Part shown: in pieces, positions 23,010 through 34,910 of the stretch
Position numbering within the stretch: position 1 is the first letter of the stretch
Layout: each line of letters begins with the position of its first letter
DNA from: Gnetum montanum
Lineage: Eukaryota; Streptophyta; Gnetopsida; Gnetales; Gnetaceae
Direction of reading: 5' to 3'
Assembly (NCBI GenBank): GCA_015680685.1
Contig: MNCI01017662.1
Coordinates: forward strand, 166,818-230,817
Length of the DNA: 64,000 nucleotides
Notes under the pieces: model-generated
Databases searched by the model: none
Seen by the model: the letters and a program-made list of their open reading frames with translations, nothing else
What the model was told of the DNA's origin: nothing
Program-made: the position numbers and the translations under genes

Positions 23010-23610
23010 TCTCTTTTTTAAGTTGTGCTAATCTCTTCATTATTCAAGTTCTGTTGTTTTTCTAATTATATAGCTTTACTAAAGCAGTCATTCAATGTTA
23101 GCAAGTTTGGAATTCTCCTTAACCAGATTGAAATATTGGATTTCATCGCCTTAAAATAAGTATCTCTAAGCATTTCCTCTGACGGTCTATATTGTCTTTG
23201 AAAAAGCCCACAAATTCGTTGAAACTTAATATTGAAATCTTTAAGTGACTCTTTGACTTCTTGCTTAGCTTGGACTAGCCCATAGTACAGTTATTATTGA
23301 TCCAATTTATTGCCAAACTAGGCTAAGAAAAGACTTTTCATGTCATCCCAATTTCTGATACTATTGCTTGGCAACTTTGAATACCAAATCTAAGCCATAT
23401 CCTCTAATTTGCTACAAACAACCTACAAGCTTGATCTTGGTGTTGAATATTTGCATGAGCTAAAGCTGACTCAAATAAGTAAAAGTATTCTTTAGTTAAG
23501 GTTTTCCAGGAATAAAAGGTTTAGGAAAATATTTGTAAACTACCTTAGGAATATCATTGTAATTTTAAAATCCTAATAGTGTAATTTCTTGCTAAGGATT
23601 TGCCATCCTA
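23010..23610 (-). pseudogene. Retrotransposon gag fragment, copy B
   Basis: The same capsid-type frame as copy A: WDDMKSLFLA, SLKDFNIKFQ-like and LRRIPNLLTLND blocks are visible on the minus strand with frameshifts. Small indels relative to copy A (for example near 23500) break it further. Confidence 0.7.
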
Positions 23611-25869
23611 TTAGAATTCCTTTTGATTGTTGAACTCTTATACTTCTTTTGTCTTCTCTTATAGTCTATATAGTCCCTAGAGTACATTACTTGTAAAAAA
23701 TAAAATTTCACAAAAATGTTTAAGAATAATTCTACCACTCTACTCCTAATTTCCCCTAGAGAGAAAATTCTATAAGAAAACTAGAAATAAAGTGAGATTA
23801 GTGAGTTTAGAAAGAGAGATGAAAAGAAAGCATATTTGTGTGGGATCTCAAACATTTAACTAAGATAAATTAACATGAGAAAACACTTCGTAATAAAACT
23901 ATTCCAATTTAATCTATTACAAATTATCTAAACCCTTTAAGCTCAACAATCAATTCATAAAAGACACTTTTATTTACTACTAAAACACTTTGTAAACCAC
24001 AAAGTACAAGCTTATATTTGGCTAGTTAAATATTGGTCAAGAATTCCAAACAATAGAACTTCCTCAAAAATTTGATAATTTTAAGATTGCAATATTAAGG
24101 CAACTTTATTTAGTTATTTTAAAGTATCAAAAATTTTCCACATTCCCTAAACTCAAATAGGCAATTTCTATAAAACATTACTATTAAATTGCTCAAGATG
24201 CTTTTTAAATACAACATAAGCTCTTATATGGAAAACCTTAATAGAATTCTAATATTATGCAAAAATAGAGCTATAAAGGCAACCTAGAAAAATTCCAAAA
24301 TTAAATGCTCAGCACTATACTATCTAAACCATTATCTAAGTAACTAAAAAAAATAGGAAGAAATGAACTCATAGGATTAAAACAAAGTAGTTGAATTGAT
24401 GCTTTTAGCAAGCCATGCTTTACAAGAAATCTCCAACAATTCTTCAAAGTTGCTTCTTCCCAAAAATCCCCCCTTAACTTTACCTTTCAAGCCCTTTTTA
24501 TTGTGGCTCGGGTAGTTACAATCATCATAAAATATTAAGGTAAGCTAAAAATATCTAGCGAATTAATTCATGACCTCCATGAGAAGTTGTAACTTTTATA
24601 GGAAGTTATGATAAATTTATGTCATAATTTGACAAGTGTCATGTCAAATGCAAATATCAAGGAGATTTAGTTGTGCTTCCATACAACCTTCATGGGAAAT
24701 TTAACTTAAAAAACAAAGGTCTATAAATCTCCTGTTTCTAAATGGTAACGTTTCTACTTATGCATGTACAACTATTATTCAAACTTCATGCCCATAATAA
24801 TAATATATATAGTCTTATGTTCTAACCCAAACTTTAATTTCTCAGATAAAACATGATTATCTCCAATCTACTCTATAGAAATGCAAGAACAAGGGTTCAT
24901 TGCTTGCCATATGGTGTAGGGATGAGGGTTTTCAACTTGTCACATTACACTCCTCTCATTCTCAAAGCAGATAATGTCATACCTTCTCACATTGGTGTTG
25001 CTCTTGCCTCCAACATCTTTGGACTTGTGGCCACATTCATGTGTGTCATTTGTCCCACTACCCAGAGTTTGGCATTTGGGAAATATGTGCCACTATCATT
25101 TTTTCATCATGTTTTCAATTCCATCAATGCCATCCTTCATGCACTCTTAGCATGAGTCTAAGTAGCAATGTTGGTGGGACATTTGAAAGTGGAGGTGATC
25201 TTTACAAGGTAGCCAACTCCATCGTCATCATTCTCAAGTCTCCAACTAAATTTTGCTAACTTCTAGATCATAAAAAATATTTTTTTTATTACAAAAATTT
25301 CAACCACCGTATTTCTTGTATTCTCAGTTTCTTTCTCAACTCTATTTTAGGAATGACATATTGAGATGAATAAGAAATCTTATTTGCAGTGTTTTCCTTA
25401 TTTTAATATTTCTACTTGATAATTTTTATGTGCCTCCTCTTTCTAGTCTAGTTGTTTTCCTTTTTTTTATTCTTAGCATAATTTTTTTGTTACTTTATGT
25501 CTCATTTCCAAAGTCTCTACTCACACAATGTATAACTTTACATGTATAATCAATAGTGAATTCTCATTTCTTGACAATTCCTACTGCTTTTACTTTTCAT
25601 CCATAGGATTTAATCTTAGTTATTTTAACTTCTTTATTTTTGCAAAATGACATATTTGTGCACTGCTTTGAACATTAACAAACTTTTGGACAACTCATGA
25701 ACTGATTTCTACATTCACAATTTTCTAAGCATGCAACCATACTATTGTTCTTCTAGAAATTCTCATCAACACTAAATCTTTAATTTACATACAAAATTGA
25801 TACTTGATTTTTATGTTACAAATTCCATAAGCATGGAATTTACCATTTGTAAATGAAACTGACTTTTAC
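23611..25869. other. Conserved non-coding part of copy B, including the unknown block
   Basis: It matches 9181-11409 of copy A nearly throughout. The block 24876-25257 corresponds to the unknown segment at 10457-10847, and the 100-aa plus frame 24853-25155 is its best open version. I do not recognise it. There are no LTR ends or primer-binding site, so copy B also lacks a 5' LTR. Confidence 0.5.
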
Positions 25870-26070
25870 TTCAAACTAGACAATTAAAAAAATTTCTAAT
25901 GAAGTCTACTCCATCAAATGGTTAACTGTGATAACAATAATAAATCTATGTCTTGCGAAGAACTTGGGTGTTATTGATCTAATGATGTTAATTTCCCATC
26001 ATTGAAACAACCACATAACTTGATTAGTGTGTACCTCTATTGGTGCCACATGTATAAGACTATTGTGTTG
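25870..26070 (-). pseudogene. Integrase core fragment, copy B
   Basis: It is the counterpart of 11410-11670, with the same misplaced WGIDI-type core start on the minus strand, upstream of gag. Similarity between the two copies ends near 26070/11665, the right boundary of the duplicated block. Confidence 0.55.
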
Positions 26071-26529
26071 TTGGAAAGTTTCATAGGTTTCTACCTTTTG
26101 TCTGTAGTCATTTTTCATATAAGGCTAGTAGGATCCTAGACATCTAATCTTAGCATTCATGGCTCTAGGTCTTATATGTTCCTATTTGCACATTTTGGCC
26201 ATTGAATGGAACATGCTTGCATGATCAATTTGGTCAAGAGAAAAGAGTAGGTTATAACTAGAATGTGATTTTGCCCAAGGGAATTAACTAAGAGGAGTAC
26301 ATATACTAAGGTAGCTTATCCTTTGATGTATGGGTATATTCCAGTAGGATCTTAGTTAAAAGATTGGAAGTTTGCTATATCTCAGCATTTTTCTTTTCTA
26401 GAAGAATTATTGAGTTCCATACAATGAATGCCTCATGTTGATCATTCCATGGGTATGATAGTAAGCATAATTAGTTCTCTCTCTATATATAATTCATATG
26501 CCAACCCAGCATTGAGGGACCAAGATATT

Positions 26530-26815
26530 TATGATTCAAAGGAAGTTACAGGATTGCCTCCATTTTTGGACAGTATTTTTGGGTTGGGAATCTTATGGAT
26601 ATTGATGGATATTATTCACTATGGGGCCTCTGGATGTTAGGGATTAAAAGTCTCACAAGTTCTTTCTCAAATTGACATGTAAGGGATCCTTTTCTTCCTA
26701 GGAACTATTTTGTTGGTTGAAAGCTTGAAGTCCACTGGGATTCTTAAAGAAGTGGTAATTTTCCATAGTGTCAACATTGCCCATCTTCATAGGGGTAAAT
26801 GTGTAATAGCCATAA
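26530..26815 (+). pseudogene. NHD1-like Na+/H+ antiporter pseudogene fragment
   Basis: One plus frame reads [20 protein letters not shown] and MDIIHYGAS, then after a TAG GLKVSQVLSQIDM, and after a TAA GILFFLGTILLVESLKSTGI followed by LKEV. This strongly resembles plant plastid sodium/proton antiporters of the NhaD family (TGLPP, LWIL-D-IHYGES, Q-LSRIDTQGxLFFLGILL). The two stops sit where the family has Q, consistent with CAG/CAA to TAG/TAA decay. About 80 codons remain without introns. The rest of the transporter is not visible; the preceding open stretch (26428-26530) does not look like it. Confidence 0.75.
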
Positions 26816-26859
26816 AACCTTAATTTTGCATCACTTTACCAAAAAATTCATAAACAATT

Positions 26860-27235
26860 AACTGCTTATCCAATGCGATGATTCCATAGTCATTGGAATT
26901 GTAAAATCATAAACTACAACCCCAAAACAAGAAAACATAAAACACTTAATCAATTTTATAGAAAAAATTACAAAAGTGACCTAAACATGGTCATCATAAC
27001 CAAAAATCCATTTCACATAGGTTTATGAAAACACTTGTCAAAAATTAACCATTCATCCAAATTCGATGAGTCCACATTCGTTGGAATCCTCAAATGATAA
27101 AATAAAAATCCACAGCCAGAAAATAAAAAACCCATAACCATTTACTTTTATAAAAATACCAAAATTACACTAAAAATAGCTAAGAAACTAAAAATCCACT
27201 TGACACAGCCTAATGAAAACACCCATAAAAAATTA
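26860..27235. repeat. Satellite-like direct repeat, period about 186 bp, two units
   Basis: The phrase CGATGATTCCATAGTCATTGG near 26877 recurs as CGATGAGTCCACATTCGTTGG near 27064, and the flanks (CATAAAACACTTA, TTTTATAGAAAAAATTAC) recur in step. A third unit starts near 27200 but soon diverges. The period is within the usual range of plant satellites, but only two units are seen. Confidence 0.5.
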
Positions 27236-28599
27236 ATTGTAAGGTGAAATCAAGTGGTTTAAAAACTAAATCGACTAGAAAATAGTAACTAATAATCCCA
27301 TAGCCTAAAAAATTAAAATAACTAGTCATTTTTTATGAAAAAAATTCAAAAGTGGTGTTGCTTTTAAGGTGGGACAAGGTAGAAGACCCATGGAATTCAT
27401 TGAAAATAACATTTATACCATAATGTAAACAAAACCCAAAACACCAGTAATGCCAAAAACATGTAAACATGACCTAAATATATAGCAAGAGTTTTATGAA
27501 ATTTCAATTTGACAAATACAAAAGCCTAGATCCAGGAAAATGAAAGGGTTCTAAGCTAGGAAATGAAATAAAATCTCATGGAAAAATAGTTAAGGTTGTG
27601 TGCCTAGGATAAGAAGTGCTGGAGCTTTCCTCAATCCTTGGACATGGGAGTTGTGAAAGGCCATGACTAGTTGCATTTGCCTCCTCCAAAGTAGTGTTCT
27701 TGGTAGAAGCCTGCCTTGTTAACATGGTGAAAATTGATGTAGGAAAACACTAAAAAATCTTTGAATTCTGGCAGGCTTGGGATCACTATGCTAGCACTTG
27801 GGATAGAAAAGGCTGTAACTATACTGGGGCTGGTGGTAGTAGTAGGCACAAAGCTTCAATCTTGAGCGCAACACCTTAGAGTGGTAGAATGACAATGATT
27901 TTTTGCAATTTTAAGCCAAGAAGACCAATTTCATCCTAGGTGCCCACCATGAAATCTTGGTTTCCATAGTACACTTCCACCACTTACACTTCACTTAGTG
28001 ATGAAATTAGTAAGTAAGACTACATTGGGTGAGATAAAATTCCTTCAATCCAAACTTGGCAATTCCATGTGGATCCCACTAAGTGCTCAACAAGTGAACT
28101 AAGAAGACATGACTATGCTAGGATTTTGACTTCCAAGCCTAAGTACATTGGGATATAGATCCTTAGGAACCTTGGAATATGTGCCAAATCCCATTCACTT
28201 CCAAAACCTAGTCCCCAATCCTACATACATGTTGTAAAACCTTAGGCTTAAGGTGGGAAACCAAGTGTCAACATGGATGTAAATTAAGTTGTCAAAAGCC
28301 ACAAAATCCATGTGAAAATTAGTTATTCCATGTGACTATGCTAGCCTAAAGCTTGACTACCTTGGCCCAACATAGTCAAATGGAATATGATGCTTTTCAC
28401 CACTTTCCATCAATCCATCTATGCTAAGCATTGACCCATGAAACCGTAATGCCAAAATTAGAAGCTAAGAGTTAGAATTGACAATCACCAAACACTGAAT
28501 AGCTTCAAATCTTATCATAGATTGAATCTTGGGCATGACTAAATTGGCCAGGAGCATGACTATGCTAGGCCAACATAGTCAAAAATGGAATATGCCTTC
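27236..28599. other. No gene seen
   Basis: Mixed intergenic DNA. The word GACTATGCTAGCC / CAACATAGTC recurs near 28330-28380 and 28557-28580 and can pair with itself as a short hairpin. A 71-aa plus frame at 28529-28744 runs into the next LTR and is not a gene. Confidence 0.45.
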
Positions 28600-29414
28600 T
28601 GATGAGTGGCAAGGTACCCCTACACTCAACCATACGAATACGAGCATTACACGCACGATCCGGTCGAACTCATCAGATGGACTAGTTGTGGCATCTAGAA
28701 AGTTAGCCTTAGGTCATAGTTCACTGTCTTCCCACCTGGACTAGTATTATCTTTTTCACATATGGTTTAGTCCAAGGTTAGGTGTATGATGTGGTTTCTA
28801 ATCTAAGGATACTCTTGAAGGCAATGGAAAGTAATATTGACTAAGCTAGGAGAGAAAGGGTGAGAGAGAATCTAATCTAGCCTAAGTGTGATGAGCATCT
28901 GTTCCTTGATTATCCATACACATCTTGGACTTCGTGCATGACTACCACTAGGATTACCAAGCACAGATCCTAGGTACGCTACTAGGTTACCAAGTAGTCA
29001 CACTTAAATGCTTGTAGTCAAGTCGTACTCATTCTACGTTTAACAGGAGTTTAAGGATGAGAAGAGATTAACTAAGAAAGTAGTAAATAACAAATAATTA
29101 ATTAATTAATTAATTAAACTAAGTGAATGCTGCAATGATGAAGTAATCTCGATCTTTATTTCTGGTCATGTGTGTGTCCAAGTACGTCACACTTGAATAA
29201 AGGATGCCATGCAATTACAATCACCACACTACGAGCATACATGGAGAGAGAAGGGTTGAGAGAAAGAAAATTAACCACTTAAACTAAAAACTACTTACTT
29301 CCTAACCTCTCTATCTACCTCTTATTTATAGATGAGAAGACAAGTTGTGATATCACGTATGTGATATTGTGGCTAGGCTGCGATATCACAGTCGACCCAA
29401 AATGTGACTCATCA
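28600..29414 (-). mobile_element. Athila-type 3' LTR (minus strand)
   Basis: The 815-bp LTR runs from TGATGAGTGG to ACTCATCA. On its right it is joined to TACCCCCACAGCTGAATG, the reverse of the polypurine tract, so it is the 3' LTR of a minus-strand element whose internal part continues to the right. A TATA box lies at 29323-29330 with GTGATATCACG, TGATATTGTG and GCGATATCAC motifs at 29349-29392. A short (ATTA)n run lies near 29097-29118. Confidence 0.85.
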
Positions 29415-29579
29415 TACCCCCACAGCTGAATGAAAACTCATCCTTGAGCTACAATGATTACACAATGCATAGGTATGGGATTATTGGATGGTGAAAATGG
29501 GTTTATGCCGTAGTATGGAATGAAAAAAAAATTAAGACACAACACAAATAATGTGCTACAACTACAAAATTTGTGGAAC

Positions 29580-32369
29580 TCATGTAGTTCCTGGTGGCGG
29601 TGGATCCTCCATTGGTGCTTTCCCTTTGTCTTGCACTCCAGGTTTTGAGACTTGATGGTGTTGAAGTATGGCCTATAGCTTCTCCTCTTTAGTTCGGGGA
29701 TCTTGTGTCATCCATGCTAATGTTCCAATGTTTGACGGAGTTGACACTTCCCATGGGCAGGGTAGTTACAGAAACATCTGATTGGCCTTGACATACCATG
29801 CTGCAAATACTCGGCGTTCCTCTTCATAGGCTCTAGATTTGTCTCTGTATTCTTGGAAATTCGCAAGCCATCGAGCCAAATCTACTGTGACACCTTTTTG
29901 GCCTTGGCAGCTTTCCTTTACCACCTCAAGTTCAAAATTTGCAACCTCCAGTTGTTGCAATGCCTTCTTTTGTTCTGCAAATTCTATTTCGTATTTGATG
30001 TAGGTGGTAGCTACCTATTGCTCAACCTTAGTTCTCGGGCACCCTTCTGTTAACATGGAAAGGTTGGCATACCGCAAGTTTGCCAACTCCATGTATTCTA
30101 TAAGATCTTGGATCTGCAGGTCTTGGTTCTTAACTTCCGCCTGGTGGGCAACGGCATATGTGTCCAATATGACCCACCAGTCAGTGTGTTGCGCACTAAT
30201 AGCATTGATGTGGGTCTTGGCCATATGGAGCTCCTTCTCAAGGATCTATTTAGACATTCCCACTTGGTCTCGAAAGTGCTCCTTTAGCTTTTCATGTCGT
30301 TTACCCTCATTTTGCCATGCACTTATCTCGATAGCTAACTTTTGGTGAATAGCACATACCTCCTCCATTGAGAGGGTTCGATTCTCCCTGGCTAAGTGGC
30401 TCATGTCTTGGTTGACCCGGATGAATTTTTCTCGAAACTAATGAAAGTGTTCTTCGAGAACATTCTTTTGCTTCTCCACAGTGGTCAACTGAAGGTTGTT
30501 AGCAACAAGCTGCTTGTTCTCTTCTTGTAAGGCCTTGAGTGCCTTGATATGCACATGAGTTTGCGCCTATGCTGTAGAGGCATCCAAAACAACCTTCTCT
30601 TTTTCTTTGGCCACCTTTTTATTCTCTGTCAGTAGCTTTGTTAGTTGCTTAGCTTTAAAGTTATCTAGCTGGTCTATAGGAACAAATTGCAAAGGGTCTC
30701 GCTATGTTGATTGTAGGGCCATGAGCTTTTCTTGCAATTTTTGAGCTTTTGCTTTAGCATGCTTGGCCCTCACCTCTGTCAAGACTAGCTTTACCTTAGT
30801 GGAAATGAGGTCTGATTGAATTGCTATGACATCTTGAGGGATGTCAAATAGGGACATCATAACTTGCTCTGTTTGTAGTAATCGATCAAGTGCATCCTCA
30901 TGTTTCGTAGGAGTCATTGAGGTTTCGGCCAAAGTTTGAGCATCCTGTGCTCCCATGAGATCTACCTATGGTACAATAGGTACATTGAATGATTCTTTAA
31001 TGTGGTCTACGACCACTTTTGCGACTCCCGCTTCATCCTGGTGTTGCATGATCACCACCGTGGCCCCTTCACCAGTTTCTAGTTGCACTTGGAAAGATGC
31101 AATGTTTCTTGAGATCTGTTGTGACCAAGTACTTTTCCCTCCTCTTGTGTGGATGGACACTTCACCCCTTGTGTGATCCAAAGAAATCATGGGCTGTACG
31201 ACATCATTGATGACATGGAAGAGATTTGCATCATCACGACTTCCCCAACTGACCATCTCAGCGATGGCCCTGAGATGGCTAATCGACGGTCTATAGTCTT
31301 GCGATGGTGGTGGTTGGTCTTGGCCCATGCTAGGCCCTACTTCCTATTGTTGGTTGGGTCTCGTACTTGGAGGTTGGATGGGTCCTACAAGTTGAGTTGC
31401 AGTTGGTCCAGCTATCTGTTCTTCTTCTTGTTCTAGTCCTAGCATCTCGCCAGTGATTTTCCTTGGAGCTGGTGACTTTAACAATTTAGCATATGAAGCA
31501 TTCTAGGCTTTTCGGAGGACATCATTAGTGTATCCTATGATCCTAGCACATCAGCATAGCTTCCTGATAAGACAAGGGAAGGGCAACACCATCTTCCCTA
31601 TCTTTCGTTCCTCAAACTGCCTCAAGATCTTCATCAAGTATAGATGAGGCAGGTTAGCATTAACCTTTCCCATTAGCACTGCACATCCTCTTGCTGCATA
31701 TGTTGATATTCTCTTTAAGCCCTTCGTGGGAAAGAGGTGATATGTTTAAATCTTAAAGTAAATTCTCTGTTCCATCGTCAACTCTCCAAATGTCTTTTCC
31801 CTGCCATACATCCTTTCTAACCAGACTCGTCGCACATCGGGGTCTGAATGGGTAGACAACTGAGCAACCCTGGGCCCTTTATTTGGAAGGTTTAATACTT
31901 CCAAAATGGCCTACTTTGAGAAATCGATTGTCACACCACAAATGTTGATGATGGTGCCTTGTTCTTTGTTGTGCCAGAATTGGTACGTCTCCCCTAGGTA
32001 CTAGGCACCGCTTTCAGAGAGGGTAGGCCATAAGGGAGACCCTTTGAGGTGATCCCTAATAGCCTCAGGAGAGAAATCTATGAAAGATTTGAAGTTTAAT
32101 TCAACAATCACTGCCACGAACGTGGATCTTTCGTGGATAGCCTGAACACAATCTTGGAGCAATGTGAGGTGTTGTCCCTATTCAGGTGATGTAGTAGCTC
32201 CTTCTTCTGCCTGCCCCAACTGTACAGTAGGAGGGTCCTCTTGATGAATGCTAAATGATTGTTCCTCCTATTCTGCATGTTTTCCAATAGGATCTTGTCT
32301 TTCGCCTCTCCTAGACCATTTTCTTCCACCTTGAGTAGGACCTTCCTATTGCCTAGGTTTTAGGGCCAT
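29580..32369 (-). pseudogene. Athila-type ORF3: plant-transposon-like N-term plus long coiled coil
   Basis: A single frame of 930 codons runs from ATG at 32367-32369 to TGA at 29580-29582, without a frameshift but with about 16 stops (13 TAG, 2 TAA, 1 TGA by my reading). The N-terminal third has FYxN-like plant transposon protein features (SLPLWPTLSESGA region, YLGETYQFWHNKEQ, INICGVTIDFSK, then ARGCAVLMGKVNANLPHLYL and KMVLPFPCLIRKLC). The rest is heptad-rich coiled coil (KAKAQKLQEKLMALQ, ENKQLVANNLQL, LIEYMELANLRYANLSML). The C-terminus has VFAAWYVKAN, LAWMTQDPRTKEEK and a PPPP end. It lies directly before the 3' LTR, where Athila elements carry an env-like ORF. I see no signal peptide or membrane segment, so an envelope function is not supported. 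Confidence 0.75.
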
Positions 32370-32930
32370 TTGCAATCACACGGGGTCAAGTGTTAGTAAG
32401 GTTGTTTTTGAAGTTAAGTTATACCTTACTACTTTACTTAACTAATTTAATTTATTCTATCTCTGTGTGATGTTTCCCAAATGATTGTAATAGTGAGTCC
32501 TGTTATTTAGGTGGTTTTCCAATTTTTTGTCTCCTGATGTTCCTAGGGATGAAATGATTTTTGGCACAATTATCCTTATTATTATAACTAATTACCCTTA
32601 ATTATGTCCTTTGGACGATGAAAAATTCCAAAAAATTTATGCGCTATTCGGTGTATGTCCCGCCCCCACGACTAAGTTGAACACTTCGGGTTCAAGTAGG
32701 TTTAGATGGAATTAAAATCAGAGTACCAGCGAGCAAGATATGGCTATGAAAGCAAGGGTCACACAATCACAAGTTGTAGAGAAAAAAATTAAAAAACTCC
32801 CCAGCATGAGGTGTGAAAATGAGGTTAAGTGTTGCGGGGGACGTACCTATTTATAGGTTAATGGGATGCGATATCGCGTACGATACATCATGTACACGAT
32901 ATTGCGGCCTAACATTGTTTAGGCCTGAGG
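32370..32930 (-). mobile_element. Leader-like DNA and LTR remnant with GATATC cluster
   Basis: A reverse-strand TATTTATA near 32849-32856 is followed by GCGATATCGCG, CGATAC and ACGATATTGCGG at 32872-32915, the same TATA plus palindrome arrangement as in the complete Athila LTRs. The usual terminal TGATGA and CATCA are not clear, so the LTR is damaged or a distant subfamily. The stretch 32370-32640 upstream of ORF3 has no visible domain. Confidence 0.5.
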
Positions 32931-34250
32931 GAAAAAACCAAAATTTTAAGGTTGTTTTGGAATTAAAAGTGGAAATTAAGGACATGTGACACATGTTAAA
33001 AGGTTCTAGGGTAAATTAATTCGTTTCGAAGGCACAAATAATTAGGTATGGTGTAATTGACCCATAAAACCTCGGGTGGTAGAGAAAAAGGCTATGTGAT
33101 GGTACATAGGAATGCTATTCTATAGAGGGATAGTAATAAGGGAAAGAAAATCATTGGAAATATGCTCAGGGTAATAAATGGTGTGTGGAAGTTGTGTCCT
33201 AAGTGAGAATTACAAAACATTACACAAGTGGATCCTCCCCAAAGTAGGTTCCAACCTCTATTGCCCTTGTGTAACCATACTTAAAAGTGTCCATGGGCAC
33301 TAAAAGGGTTAAATGTAATCCACACTAATTCCACAAAACATGAATTACAATTACATCAATAGCGAGATGAGATGGGGTATAGAAGGGATCGTAGAGATTG
33401 GGACATGAGGTAACTGATCCAGGGCACAATGAATCCTACGTGAAAAGCATGATTAACGTGTCATTAACCCATCATTCCAAGATCAGGACCAAGTCCATTC
33501 CTCTAATCAGTGACACCGCATTGTTTCAGCCCATGATGAGCAACTATGAGAGTACCAAAACAACAAGTTGTACGATCACTTGGCATTTTATTCAAGGGAG
33601 GACTGATTTTTGTTTTGTGGCACTTTTCTTTGTTTTTCTTCTTTTTTTTTCCTCTTTTTTTTGAATATTGAATCCAGAGAAGCCACCAACCTTCAGGAAT
33701 GGGTGCATGTCTTTCCAATGGGACCCCCTAGAACAATATTGGATTTTTGAGTGCCCTTTTGGTTACTCTTACTCCCATTTTTCGTTAGATCTACAAGGAT
33801 CTTAGTACAACCACGTTGCATGATAACTCCCACAAACATCACCAAAGAGAATCCACAAGTCCCCTTGATGTCACACCCTAATCATTTTCTCTTGGTCCAT
33901 CCTTCTTCATTCTAGGTACAATGAACACAAAATTAATTTTAAGTTTCAAGGATGTCAAGAATATCACTGTACCCACGAACAGAACCTCTTATTTGTAGAG
34001 TGGATGAGTGGGTGTAATGGGTTCACTATTCAAATAATTGATCACTCGAGACTCGATAACATAGAACACACCTCAACCAACGAGCCACATGAGTGTTTTA
34101 TTCATAGATGAGATTACTTTATAAAAAGTGTAAAAAGATAAAAAGATAAAATGATAAAACAAGAAATTGAAAACTTGAAAAACTGGAAAACAAAAAGTTG
34201 TAAAATTAAAATTAAAGAAAAATAAAAAATAAAAAGTGGTTATTAATCAT
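32931..34250 (-). mobile_element. Athila-type 3' non-coding region of another minus-strand element
   Basis: It contains the CAAGTGGATCCTCCCCAAAG segment (about 33226) and CCCCTTGATGTCACACCC (about 33864) that recur in the same order at 61680 and 62380. It therefore corresponds to the stretch between pol and 3' LTR. Open frames at 33398-33718 on both strands lack motifs. Confidence 0.6.
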
Positions 34251-34378
34251 GCTTGTTATTGGAATGGGGGGTAGCCCCCATAACTAAACGGTTGAGCATG
34301 GCAAGGATTAATAAATGGACGATGAGGATCCTTGCATGTTGGAAATATTGGAGCTCGGTCATACTTATGCCATTAGGG

Positions 34379-34466
34379 TCCACACACTTGGTTATAGTAA
34401 GCATAGTGGGGTAATTGATGANATCCACACACTTGGTTATAGTAAGCATAGTGGGGTAATTGATGA
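34379..34466. repeat. 43-bp duplication around a single N
   Basis: 34379-34421 is repeated at 34424-34466 with N at 34422 and one extra base. This is the same pattern as at 1296. Confidence 0.8.
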
Positions 34467-34812
34467 GATGTGGTTCTCAGATAATGAGTTGACCCACTAT
34501 GATAATTGCGACCATAAGATGTTATGCAAGGATCGGGATGTTGCCCTCCATGGTTGTGTTCATTGGGCCATATGGTTATTGGAGTGTTAACTAGTGGCCC
34601 TGATGAAGTAACATGAGGCATTGGATTCGAAGGTAAGGATGCACCATAGTGTTGGGCTTGTGCTGAGTTAGAGGATGTAGTGGCCTTGGAATTATGTTGT
34701 CCCTTCCTAGGATCATTTCTAAAGAAGGGACGCTTTTGATGTTGAGGAGGCCTCTCACTGCTGTTGACAGTAGTAGCATAAGTGACGTTCATGGGTTGTT
34801 AGTGTAGTGCAG

Positions 34813-34910
34813 ACACCTTAGGAATAGTTGGCAGCGATGTAGAAGGAGGGAAAGGATAAGNAACACCTTAGGAATAGTTGGCAGCGATGTAGAAGGAGGG
34901 AAAGGATAAG
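34813..34910. repeat. 48-bp duplication around a single N
   Basis: 34813-34860 is repeated at 34863-34910 with N at 34861. This is probably an uncollapsed contig overlap. Confidence 0.85.

Noticed and set aside
24853-25155. A real 100-aa gene
   Set aside because: The frame is broken in the duplicate at 10.4-10.8 kb and shows no recognised motif, so I list it only as an unknown conserved block.
29097-29118. (ATTA)n microsatellite as a notable repeat
   Set aside because: Short simple repeat inside an LTR, with nothing to suggest function.
29580-32369. ORF3 as an envelope glycoprotein
   Set aside because: Its position is env-like, but there is no signal peptide, transmembrane segment or cysteine pattern; coiled coil dominates.
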